A stretch of 64,000 nt of DNA. Origin: a virus. The DNA lies in IMG/VR virus record IMGVR_UViG_3300025108_000001, positions 35,251 to 99,250 of that record; one strand, 5' to 3'. The position numbers and the translations under genes are program-made. The notes under the pieces are model-generated. The model saw only the letters and a program-made list of their open reading frames with translations, was not told the origin of the DNA and did no database searches. Shown here piece after piece: positions 17,962-24,271 of this stretch. How positions within the stretch are numbered: position 1 is the stretch's first letter; each line of letters starts with the position of its first letter.

Positions 17962-18294
17962 TCAAGAACCTTTTCTCCACTTCTCATTTTTCTTTTCCTT
18001 AGTTTTACTAGGACTCCACTTTACTTTATCAGACCAATATGCGGCAGACATTTTACCACGTTTAATATTCTTAGCGTGTCTAGATTTGAAGGCCTTTCTT
18101 TGACCTGCTGTTTGATTTGTTTTTACTCCCTTCTGTCCGAACCTAATAGTTTTAACTTTATCACCATCTTTTACTACAACAATGTGAGATTTAGTTTTGT
18201 GCTTAATTCTCTTGGGCTTACTAAAGCCACTAACACCTGCTCTTTTCAACGCAGGGTGTTTACCCTTCTTTTTTAGAACTTCAAACCATGTCAT
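17962..18294 (-). CDS. MTW-tagged basic protein, marine-phage AYWS type
   Basis: 110 residues starting MTWFEVLKKKG; start and upstream stop overlap as TAATG. After the tag comes a very basic domain with GDKVKTIRFGQKG, then AGQRKAFKSRHAKN and SAAYWSDKVKW. I recognise this arrangement (a charged strand, a RKxFxxRH helix and an A-x-YW-S end) from small conserved proteins of marine tailed phages, where no tag is present. Role unknown there as well; nucleic-acid binding is likely from composition. Confidence 0.65.
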   Translation of the reverse strand: MTWFEVLKKKGKHPALKRAGVSGFSKPKRIKHKTKSHIVVVKDGDKVKTIRFGQKGVKTNQTAGQRKAFKSRHAKNIKRGKMSAAYWSDKVKWSPSKTKEKKNEKWRKGS

Positions 18295-18662
18295 TAATTC
18301 CACAACTCTTCTTCGGGGTATAGTTCCATTGCTTCTTCTATATCTTCTCTAAAATTTTCAGCGACTTCTAACCAATCAACATCTGATATTGAATCTCCAA
18401 TTTCATCTCTATCATTAACGGGAGATAATAATTCATCCATAAAACCTTTATTTTGAGACATCATTTCGGGCAACTCTTTCGCTATTGCATCTAAAATATC
18501 TTCAATAACTTCTTTTCTAGACCAACCCCAACCAAGATATCCTTTTACTTTTTGTTTGATTAATTGTATTATTGGAAAATAATTCGCTTCCTCATTCATA
18601 ACCCACAAATCTGCACTTCTAGTTGCAGTTTTAGTGTCTTTCAAAATATCTTTCCAACTCAT
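18294..18662 (-). CDS. MSW-tagged acidic late protein
   Basis: 122 residues starting MSWKDILKDTK at the ATG after GTGATTAAT. The body is acidic and helical, ending EDIEEAMELYPEEELWN. It contrasts in charge with its basic neighbours on both sides, so an acidic partner or chaperone for them is conceivable. No family recognised. Confidence 0.65.
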   Translation of the reverse strand: MSWKDILKDTKTATRSADLWVMNEEANYFPIIQLIKQKVKGYLGWGWSRKEVIEDILDAIAKELPEMMSQNKGFMDELLSPVNDRDEIGDSISDVDWLEVAENFREDIEEAMELYPEEELWN

Positions 18663-18667
18663 ATTAA

Positions 18668-18943
18668 TCACTTCTGCGAGAACTTCCTTCCGGTAGGAAC
18701 GTGTTGTTTACCCTTTTTAGTTCCTTCTCTTTTTTTCCTATCTTGATACTTCAATCTAGACTTAGAGGTTTTCTTGTAAGTTCCCTTTGGCATATACCTA
18801 CCCTTAGTTTTAGACTTAGGAGTTTTACCTTTTTCTTTGGCACTATGTTGCTCGGCGCTACCCCACTCTTCATTAGTCCAATTCTGTAAATCTCTTTGAG
18901 TTTTGGCCTTAGCCTTTAACATATCAAACCAACTACTAATCAC
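18668..18943 (-). CDS. tagged basic protein, DUF5872-like
   Basis: 91 residues from a GTG overlapping the upstream stop, giving M-ISSWFDMLKAK, so the tag is shifted by two residues. The body matches my recollection of the marine-phage DUF5872 pattern: EEWGSAEQHSAKEKGK, RYMPKGTYKKTS, then KYQDRKKREGTKKGKQHV. Very basic. In known phages this module occurs without the tag. Function unknown; the tag fusion is the informative feature. Confidence 0.6.
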   Translation of the reverse strand: MISSWFDMLKAKAKTQRDLQNWTNEEWGSAEQHSAKEKGKTPKSKTKGRYMPKGTYKKTSKSRLKYQDRKKREGTKKGKQHVPTGRKFSQK

Positions 18944-19139
18944 GATAACCACCACCTGCTTTTTTGTAAGCGGCTGCAAGCATTTGTGCTTTTCTTGCAG
19001 ACCATTGACCTGCCGCACCACCTTTACTACCTGCTTTAATTCTTTGAAATTGTTTTTTTCTCATCGTGGGTTTAGTATAATTACCTGCTGAATTAACGGT
19101 AGATTTCTTTTTCTTCTTAAGAACTTCAAACCAACTCAT
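18936..19139 (-). CDS. MSW-tagged basic protein, GNYTKP/AYKKAGGGYRD type
   Basis: 67 residues starting MSWFEVLKKKK after GGGGTGATGCTT. After the tag comes a small basic domain recognisable from cyanophage and pelagic phage genomes: SAGNYTKPTMRK, then IKAGSKGGAAGQWSARKAQ and AAYKKAGGGY. The domain is nearly complete and the tag is simply prefixed to it. Confidence 0.7.
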   Translation of the reverse strand: MSWFEVLKKKKKSTVNSAGNYTKPTMRKKQFQRIKAGSKGGAAGQWSARKAQMLAAAYKKAGGGYRD

Positions 19140-19635
19140 AAGCATCACCCCAATATTTAGTTATAGAGTTACCACTCCTTGATTGTTTTCTAGGTTTTCC
19201 AGTTATCTTATCAAAATACCCTGAATTATAATTTTTCCCTAAGTAATATTTAAGTTCGTTTCCAGTAGGAATAGTGCTAGCACCTGTATTAAAATTATTT
19301 TTTGACTCACTCATTTTATCATACATTAACTCTAGTATCTCTCTAGGAGTTTTCGGCTCTGTAACTTCTAACATAACTTCTTCTATCAACTTCTTAGCAT
19401 GAATAGACATAGACCTAGAACCTTTCTTTTCTATTTTAGAATTTAAAAATTTAGGAAACGCTCCTGTTCTTTTAACACCTTTCTTTTCTCTTGCCTTTCT
19501 AGTACAACGTCCACATAACTCTATTCCTTTTGACGATGCAGAAGGAGTAAGTTTGGTATTGCACACCGGATTAACACAAACCTTTCTAGGTTTAGTGTTA
19601 ACAGGTGTAGCCTTAATTGTGTCAAACCAACTCAT
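19126..19635 (-). CDS. MSW-tagged zinc-ribbon protein
   Basis: 169 residues starting MSWFDTIKATP. A zinc ribbon follows (CVNPVC near 20-25, CGRC near 41-44), then a basic linker, a helical domain (residues 75-115) and a Gly/Tyr-rich C-terminus. It resembles a DNA- or RNA-binding protein. GAGGCAGACA precedes the start. No family name can be given. Confidence 0.65.
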   Translation of the reverse strand: MSWFDTIKATPVNTKPRKVCVNPVCNTKLTPSASSKGIELCGRCTRKAREKKGVKRTGAFPKFLNSKIEKKGSRSMSIHAKKLIEEVMLEVTEPKTPREILELMYDKMSESKNNFNTGASTIPTGNELKYYLGKNYNSGYFDKITGKPRKQSRSGNSITKYWGDAYELV

Positions 19636-19646
19636 TGTCTGCCTCT

Positions 19647-19940
19647 TTATTCTATTCTTTCAGAAGGTATGTTAAACTCAAAATTATCCACTTCTCCCAA
19701 TGTTGTCAAATTTGTTTCTAATTTACCTAAACCGATTTGTATATCTAATAACAGTTCCCGAATTGCATCATGGTCAAATCTATTTTCTTCAGTTTTAGGT
19801 GTATCATAAAGCGCCTTTCTTGTTGCCTCAATACCATCCACTAAAACATTAAAATTTTTCATCATCTCTTTCATACTATCTGCATCTATTTTTTGCTTTA
19901 TTATAGTAGTTTCTTTCTTAAGCATATTTTCCCAACTAAT
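19647..19940 (-). CDS. tagged helical protein with probable ATT start
   Basis: 97 residues if translation starts at the ATT of ISWENMLKK, which aligns exactly with the ATG of the other tags and follows GGGGGGTG by five bases. The only upstream in-frame ATG/GTG (19964) would add eight unrelated residues across the binding site. The body is helical and coiled coil. It is the first gene after a terminator-like hairpin, so may head the main late operon. Confidence 0.6.
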   Translation of the reverse strand: MSWENMLKKETTIIKQKIDADSMKEMMKNFNVLVDGIEATRKALYDTPKTEENRFDHDAIRELLLDIQIGLGKLETNLTTLGEVDNFEFNIPSERIE

Positions 19941-20054
19941 AAAACACCCCCCCAGTAAACACATTACCTTCTAAAAGACTCAAGTTTAATATTATTCCGT
20001 TTCCTACTATTTTTGTGGGTAATAAAATGTTTTACCTAACGAAAAGTGAAAAAT
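19941..20054 (-). promoter_or_regulatory. probable late promoter and leader
   Basis: Read leftwards, an A/T-rich AATAATATTAAAC element lies about 45 bp before the first tagged gene's binding site and could be an archaeal TATA box. The position follows from the bidirectional terminator just upstream. No experimental support; a sequence-level guess. Confidence 0.3.
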
Positions 20055-20094
20055 GTGGTGGAATTTTTTTACCACTAGCGCGCGTTTTTTTTTT
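20055..20094. terminator. bidirectional terminator-like hairpin
   Basis: GTGGT (20055-20059) pairs with ACCAC (20071-20075). On the minus strand the stem is followed by ATTTTT, and on the plus strand a run of ten T lies at 20085-20094. It would end the transcript of the first leftward gene before the main late operon. Confidence 0.45.
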
Positions 20095-20137
20095 AATTTA
20101 CTACCATAACCGTAATAAGGATACTATTATTAAAAAA

Positions 20138-20380
20138 TTAAGGAGCATAAAACGGCTTAACTCTTCTATTACAAGTAGTGCAATGTTTATCATTCCATTC
20201 TCCTGATGCGAAATTTAAATGACCCTTACAATAAGGACAGTAAGGGCGTTTTCTTTTACTAACGCTATCAAGAGCAGGTTTTTTATGTGTTTTTGTATTC
20301 TTTTTATTGTTATTACTATTAAAGTGGCCTAGATTCTTAATTATAGTGAACCACAAGCCGTCAGATACTACCATTGTCAT
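20138..20380 (-). CDS. zinc-ribbon protein with late-type WFTIIK peptide
   Basis: 80 residues from the ATG at 20380 (a GTG at 20389 and a TTG at 20356 are alternatives). Near the N-terminus it reads GLWFTIIKNLG, a variant of the late tag; starting at the TTG would place the Trp at residue 2. A basic linker leads to a C-terminal zinc ribbon, CPYC and CTTC. It is the first leftward gene of the divergent control region and may be expressed separately, as a terminator follows. Confidence 0.6.
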   Translation of the reverse strand: MTMVVSDGLWFTIIKNLGHFNSNNNKKNTKTHKKPALDSVSKRKRPYCPYCKGHLNFASGEWNDKHCTTCNRRVKPFYAP

Positions 20381-20389
20381 GCCTACCAC

Positions 20390-20440
20390 TAGTAAAGTTA
20401 ATTAAATTAACGATAATAAATAAAAAAAAATAAAAAAAAT
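20390..20440 (-). promoter_or_regulatory. putative leftward promoter
   Basis: A very A/T-rich stretch just upstream of the first leftward gene includes, on the minus strand, TTTATTTATTATCG, a fair archaeal TATA box about 35 bp before the ATG. It lies directly beside the CATATGG inverted repeat. Confidence 0.35.
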
Positions 20441-20452
20441 TTGCAAACAAAG

Positions 20453-20488
20453 CATATGGTTGGAGGCTAGGTTTAATCCAACCATATG
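20453..20488. repeat. 12-bp perfect inverted repeat containing CATATGG
   Basis: CATATGGTTGGA at 20453-20464 and TCCAACCATATG at 20477-20488 are exact reverse complements with a 12-base loop. The right arm is the first CCATATGG copy of the control region. It lies exactly between the divergent leftward and rightward transcription units, so a regulator binding site is the natural reading. Confidence 0.8.
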
Positions 20489-20542
20489 GTATGGCTGTGA
20501 CTTTGGTAAGGCCAACCCTATCTGAATATAGTGAGTTATAGT

Positions 20543-20626
20543 ATGTCAGAAGTTAAGGACTTACACGATGAAATAAAAATTTGGAGACAGCATATGAAAG
20601 AATGTAGGAGTGGTTTAAATGAATAA
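20543..20626 (+). CDS. 27-residue leader ORF
   Basis: MSEVKDLHDEIK... ending CRSGLNE, overlapping the start of the next gene by eight bases. It is the first ORF of the rightward unit. The overlap suggests translational coupling. Charged and helical; function unknown. Confidence 0.45.
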   Translation: MSEVKDLHDEIKIWRQHMKECRSGLNE

Positions 20627-21014
20627 TATATTTCAACATAGGCATTATAATTATCTTGCTTTAGAATTGCCCTTTATATTGGGTTTAAATGAAGCCGAGG
20701 TTTCTTCTATGGCTACTAATCTGAAATACCATAATGAAAATTTTAATCATAATAGATTTATGAACACATGGCGTAGAGAAGTTGAAAGAAGGAATGATGA
20801 AATGGAAATTACCATAGATAATCTTTCACATTATACATTTGATACAGAAGCACACAATTCGGGTAAATGTCCTGTTTGTGGAATAAACAACATAGGATAT
20901 TACAAAGACGAAGTTGGCGTACTACGCCAATGCTTTGACTGTGGTTCTGAATGGAATGATGAAATGGAAATTACCATAGAATTAACCGAAGAAACAGGAA
21001 GTGAAGTAGAATGA
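20619..21014 (+). CDS. zinc-ribbon early protein with internal duplication
   Basis: 131 residues. A helical N-terminus is followed by a C-terminal zinc ribbon, CPVC and CFDC. The peptide NDEMEITI occurs twice, before and after the ribbon; in DNA this is a 28-bp exact direct repeat (20791-20818 and 20953-20980). The ribbon may thus have been inserted or duplicated with its flank. Overlaps the next gene by four bases. Confidence 0.7.
   Translation: MNNIFQHRHYNYLALELPFILGLNEAEVSSMATNLKYHNENFNHNRFMNTWRREVERRNDEMEITIDNLSHYTFDTEAHNSGKCPVCGINNIGYYKDEVGVLRQCFDCGSEWNDEMEITIELTEETGSEVE
20791..20980 (+). repeat. 28-bp direct repeat within a coding region
   Basis: The 28-base string beginning GGAATGATGAAATGG is identical at 20791-20818 and 20953-20980. 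It flanks the zinc-ribbon part of the 131-residue protein in the same frame, as expected from a small duplication or from insertion of the ribbon segment. Confidence 0.9.
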
Positions 21015-21289
21015 ATATAGAAGAATATGAGAAAATGAATTGGAAAACACCATCTGATGAATTAGAAGATGCGGTGGAAAACTTAGTTGCAGAAGTGAAA
21101 AAGTTGCGTGAAGTCATAAGGAAAACCGAAAACCTTTGTACTCACAATTATGTGACTATATCGGACTTTGAGATTAACGGCATAAATGTCAGCGTTACTA
21201 TCCAATGCGATAGGTGCGGAGAAACACAGCAACAAACTTTAGACATAGAGCAGATAATATGGGATTTGGAATTGGGGTGGATAGATTGA
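21011..21289 (+). CDS. small early protein: coiled coil plus zinc ribbon
   Basis: 92 residues. Residues 17-40 form an acidic coiled coil, followed by a beta-rich zinc-ribbon segment with C and H residues (ENLCTHNY, CDRCGE). A compact zinc-binding regulator or adaptor. It ends the short first rightward unit; a hairpin with a CCCC/GGGG stem follows. Confidence 0.65.
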   Translation: MNIEEYEKMNWKTPSDELEDAVENLVAEVKKLREVIRKTENLCTHNYVTISDFEINGINVSVTIQCDRCGETQQQTLDIEQIIWDLELGWID

Positions 21290-21297
21290 GTAAAATA

Positions 21298-21341
21298 TTA
21301 GGTTAGAACAAACCTAACAAAAATTGTTCCCCTGAGGGGGG
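21298..21341 (+). terminator. tandem hairpins after first rightward unit
   Basis: TTAGGTT (21298-21304) pairs with AACCTAA (21311-21317), followed by a CCCCTGAGGGG hairpin. There is no clear T-run, so termination is only suggested by position just after the last stop codon of the unit. Confidence 0.35.
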
Positions 21342-21407
21342 TTGCGTTTCTCAAAGTTCCACTTACAACCATATGGTGTGGTGGCGACTTATACATGAGT
21401 AATGTAA

Positions 21408-21437
21408 TTACTCTTGTTCTTCTTCTTCTTCGTCCAC
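21408..21437 (-). CDS. acidic micro-ORF, 9 aa
   Basis: GTG start, peptide MDEEEEEQE, stop TAA. The start is preceded at 21442-21450 by GGAGGTGAT, a full-length archaeal Shine-Dalgarno sequence, four bases away. A palindrome GAGTAATGTAATTACTC overlaps the stop. A CCATATGG copy lies 43 bp upstream. Translation as a leader or a tiny acidic peptide is suggested; it could also be a chance reading frame. Confidence 0.45.
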   Translation of the reverse strand: MDEEEEEQE

Positions 21438-21513
21438 GTTTATCACCTCCCAATGTGGTAGCGCATCAATACTGATGCTACCATATGGTTGTGCGCGTTG
21501 TAAAACTTTGAGA

Positions 21514-21565
21514 ACAATGTGCTGCAACCCGATGGTCTTTCGACCAAAGGGCTACCATGCATTGT
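21514..21565 (-). ncRNA. structured RNA candidate with GAAA tetraloop
   Basis: On the minus strand TGGTC-GAAA-GACCA forms a GNRA-capped hairpin (21533-21546 on the plus strand). It is enclosed by a CCC/GGG stem (21528-21530 with 21549-21551) and by ACAATG/CATTGT (21514-21519 with 21560-21565). The GNRA loop exists only in the minus-strand RNA, which sets the orientation. It follows the second micro-ORF and may be its 3' structure. Confidence 0.4.
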
Positions 21566-21572
21566 GAGTGCC

Positions 21573-21605
21573 TTAATTTTCCTCTTCTTCTTCATCGTCT
21601 TTCAT
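21573..21605 (-). CDS. acidic micro-ORF, 10 aa
   Basis: ATG start, peptide MKDDEEEEEN, stop TAA. AGGAGGT at 21614-21620 lies eight bases upstream, a near-perfect ribosome binding site. Sits 70 bp downstream of a CCATATGG copy in the same orientation as the other micro-ORF, and encodes a very similar acidic peptide; two independent chance occurrences are unlikely. Confidence 0.5.
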   Translation of the reverse strand: MKDDEEEEEN

Positions 21606-21957
21606 GGTAGCATACCTCCTTTCATACTATACAGTCTGATAACTAATATATGAGGTATTACTCAAAGTTTCATACCATATGGTTGTGTAACACTTTGTAG
21701 TTCATAACCCCACTATTTTTAGTAAAATAGTATCATAGGGCTTCGGTGAAAGTTGATTCTTTTCATACTTCTAGCAGTGGGAAATTCGTTGTGCTAATAT
21801 TGTTCAACCGATTAATTATACAATACTGTTCTAGAATAGTATGCATATGTCATTGAAATTTTAATAGAGACAAGAACGAATGTTCTGACAAATCTAAAAG
21901 TGGGATAAATCCTGTGATTCAATCAATTCACTTCAGCCCTGTGATATCTTGGGAATT

Positions 21958-22179
21958 TTACATTTGATTTAGTGCATCAAGGTAGGTCTTGAGTACATTG
22001 AGTGCTTTACCTGTTTCTTCTACTACTTGAGAAGGTGAATCACCTCTAATTTTAAGAGACTTAACAATGTAGACGTGATTTGAACCCGACTTAGATTGGG
22101 AAATCTCAATCTCATAGGGGTAACTCAAGTTTAGTATCTGTTCGGGTTGCGTTGTTTGAACTAACGGTTCTGTTGACAT
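21958..22179 (-). CDS. small protein in control region, 73 aa
   Basis: Starts MSTEPLVQ at an ATG after AGGTAGT, some 50 bp downstream of a minus-strand CCATATGG copy. Beta strands (YEIEISQS, HVYIVKSLKI) then a C-terminal helix (SQVVEETGKALNVLKTYLDAL). It looks like a small single-domain alpha/beta protein, possibly a regulator or ssDNA-binding protein. No family recognised. Confidence 0.6.
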   Translation of the reverse strand: MSTEPLVQTTQPEQILNLSYPYEIEISQSKSGSNHVYIVKSLKIRGDSPSQVVEETGKALNVLKTYLDALNQM

Positions 22180-22249
22180 ACTACCTAGAACAAAAAAGAG
22201 TATATGGGATAGAACGACAAAGTGTATCCTACCATATGGTTGTAAGTGT

Positions 22250-22857
22250 GCTTTGCTAACGAAACCCTATCCTGTTTTGACTTTACCAATAGTGTAAGAG
22301 GGTGAAACCCAATATATACAGGAATGATAAATATGACAGAACAACAAACAATAGAAGAAAAAATTGATTTAATAACGACATGGATTGATGAAACTGATAG
22401 TTTCAACGATGATAATAATATGAGTAATTGGGCAACTTCTTCATGGGCTTACGCTCTTGAAGAATATGCGGATACTGGCATAAAATCAGTAATCACAACG
22501 ACAATTTCTCAATTTTCTAGGGCTGCTAAAAGATTTAAACTTAGTGATTATCCTCTAGGCACTAGAGGTTCAAACTCTGTTTCTGCTGAAACTCAAGCGG
22601 AAATTGACGCACACAACCCATTCTTAGATTTTATGATGGAAGCATACGAGGCTCTGCCTGAAGTTAGCCACATTCACGCTAAAAAATCAAAGGCACGACC
22701 TGACAGACGCTACCTATCAGCGAAAGATTTTAGAAATCATTGGCTAGGTATAATCACAGACAACGCAAAGGAGGCCGCTAAAACGGCTGATGTGGAGGCT
22801 ACTCAATAATTGGGTAGCCTTCACCCTCTTACACCTCAGGGTTTACATTAACAAAGC
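22250..22857. repeat. nested inverted repeats enclosing one gene
   Basis: Outer pair: GCTTTGCTAACGAAACCCT (22250-22268) against the complement of 22838-22857, about 17 of 19-20 positions matching with one single-base bulge. Middle pair: GTGTAAGAGGGTGAA (22292-22306) and TTCACCCTCTTACAC (22820-22834), perfect. Inner pair: ACCCAAT (22307-22313) and ATTGGGT (22809-22815), perfect. CCATATGG copies lie just outside both ends. Either terminal inverted repeats of a mobile cassette or a stem bringing mRNA ends together. Confidence 0.8.
22333..22809 (+). CDS. unknown protein framed by inverted repeats
   Basis: 158 residues from the ATG of MTEQQTIEEK with AGGA upstream (an ATG nine bases earlier is inside the spacer). 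Helical N-terminus, a basic region near residues 115-130 (KKSKARPDRRY) and an Ala-rich C-terminus. It has no relation I can see to transposases. The stop lies at the inner inverted-repeat arm. It is the only normal gene between 21.3 and 24.2 kb on the plus strand. Confidence 0.65.
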   Translation: MTEQQTIEEKIDLITTWIDETDSFNDDNNMSNWATSSWAYALEEYADTGIKSVITTTISQFSRAAKRFKLSDYPLGTRGSNSVSAETQAEIDAHNPFLDFMMEAYEALPEVSHIHAKKSKARPDRRYLSAKDFRNHWLGIITDNAKEAAKTADVEATQ

Positions 22858-22941
22858 AACATTCCAAACCATATGGTTGTAGGTCTTAGATACACAAGGA
22901 TAGTAAATGGAATTTATGTACTTTATGGTGGGTCGGTCGGC

Positions 22942-22949
22942 TTATATAT
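22942..22949 (+). promoter_or_regulatory. TATA-box-like element
   Basis: TTATATAT within the non-coding region, enclosed by the 10-bp inverted repeat at 22893/23037. If used, transcription would start near 22975 and give a non-coding RNA or a long leader. Confidence 0.3.
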
Positions 22950-23307
22950 GGTTTCGTGAATCCAGTGGTGTAAATCAAGAGATGACATCATTTGCCTGAG
23001 TGTAATCTATATTTCATATAAAGATAGTATCCTTGTGGAAAATACCTTTCACTACCTACTACAACACTCATTTTGATGACTCATACTCTTGTTCCTATAT
23101 AGTATAGTATATTATACTAATATAGATACAGTATAAGATATAGTATAATAGATATAGTATTCACGATTAAGACATCGTAGTGATTCTCGTTGTTTCTTAC
23201 TGTTTCTTATCTCATATGAGAATGAGAAACATGAGAAAAGTGGGAAATTAGAATAATTTTAGATATAATTATTATTATTCTCATATTATCATAATTATAT
23301 TATACTA

Positions 23308-23348
<41 letters not shown>

Positions 23349-23647
23349 GGAGAATGAGAAAATGAGAAAATAAGAAAAAGGCACTATAATGTGCTATTCC
23401 AATTAAATATCAAACATTGTCTCTCTCAAATGAGTGAGAAGTGTTTGAGAATTACATCACACTCACACATAAGGATTGTCTCGTAAATCTAGGACTTGAA
23501 ACTACTGAAACAGGTATAGCAATATTCCCTCAGTAGCAGAAGGTGTTAGTTGACCTTGTGGGAACTAGGGGTTTTTTACAGTAATAAGAACCGAGTAAAT
23601 AATTTGTTATCCTTAGCGGGATTGCAAGTTAAACCACTCAGAAGAAG

Positions 23648-23782
23648 ATGCAGAAGTTTGCATTAGAAGAACCAAACCAAACAGTTGAGATTCAAACAAC
23701 TGAATTACAAGTAGCGAAAAATGACCTTCATCAGAACGGTAGTGAAGTAGCAAACGTCTTTCAAGTGCGAATTAATTCTTAG
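23648..23782 (+). CDS. possible small protein, 44 aa
   Basis: MQKFALEEPNQT... ending FQVRINS. Amino-acid use is protein-like, but the binding site is weak (CAGAAGAAG) and it stands alone in a long non-coding stretch. Treat as possible only. Confidence 0.3.
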   Translation: MQKFALEEPNQTVEIQTTELQVAKNDLHQNGSEVANVFQVRINS

Positions 23783-24271
23783 TAGGGTTGGGAAATCTAA
23801 AAAATGCTTTCTTTGGAAAAGGTATTTCCGAAGAACTAAGCGCAATAATGATGAAAGCAATTTTAGTCATGGTCTTTCGAGGCTATGCATTTGTAAGTAA
23901 TATTAGTAGTCGGCATAAGCAGTGAAACATCATTGGTAACATTTGACAATTGTTATCATACCACCTTCGTGTAAAGCGGCATAGTACGTTTTTTCTTTCC
24001 CCTTTCAAATTCAAAAATATCCTGTATGGGTTTTACCCTTACAAATGGACTTGTCTTTACTGTCATAGAGGCAAGTCCTACAACTCAAAATATCTTGATA
24101 ATTGATACTGTCATCTGATATAACTGAGTTAGGTTTTAGATAATAATAAATTGGATAAATTCGTTTCGTTCTGTAACGTGTTGGCATCTCCTATCTAGTC
24201 GTGTGGTGCGACCCAATTTTCCTAACTATCCCATTCCCAAATATAACAATAAAAATAAAGAGGAAATAAAA
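23783..24271. other. non-coding leader of early operon with hairpins
   Basis: No convincing gene in about 490 bp. A GGGT/ACCC hairpin near 24028 is followed by GGACTTG (24047-24053) pairing with CAAGTCC (24072-24078), and GTCG/CGAC near 24200. These lie upstream of the helicase gene and may be part of its 5' leader or a small RNA. Confidence 0.4.

Larger units (their letters stand above)
21290..21957. other. compact regulatory region with micro-ORFs and hairpins
   Basis: Nearly 670 bp without a normal gene. It holds three CCATATGG copies, two minus-strand micro-ORFs with strong binding sites, a palindrome GAGTAATGTAATTACTC at the stop of the first, a GNRA-type hairpin between them, and a hairpin ACTATTTTT/AAAATAGT near 21712-21731. 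The density of structure suggests small RNAs or attenuator-like leaders rather than spacer DNA. Confidence 0.5.
20450..22880. repeat. six dispersed CCATATGG palindromes (CAACCATATGG)
   Basis: CCATATGG occurs at 20482-20489, 21369-21376, 21481-21488, 21675-21682, 22232-22239 and 22869-22876. Extended to ACAACCATATGGT or a close variant, two copies read on the plus strand and four on the minus. I find none elsewhere in the window. Several copies have CAAAGTT or its complement 8-20 bp away. They precede micro-ORFs or small genes, which suggests an operator, a promoter element or a recombination/replication site. Confidence 0.8.

Noticed and set aside
22250-22857. Insertion sequence
   Set aside because: Inverted repeats are present but the enclosed protein has no DDE, HUH or recombinase motif, and no target duplication was found.
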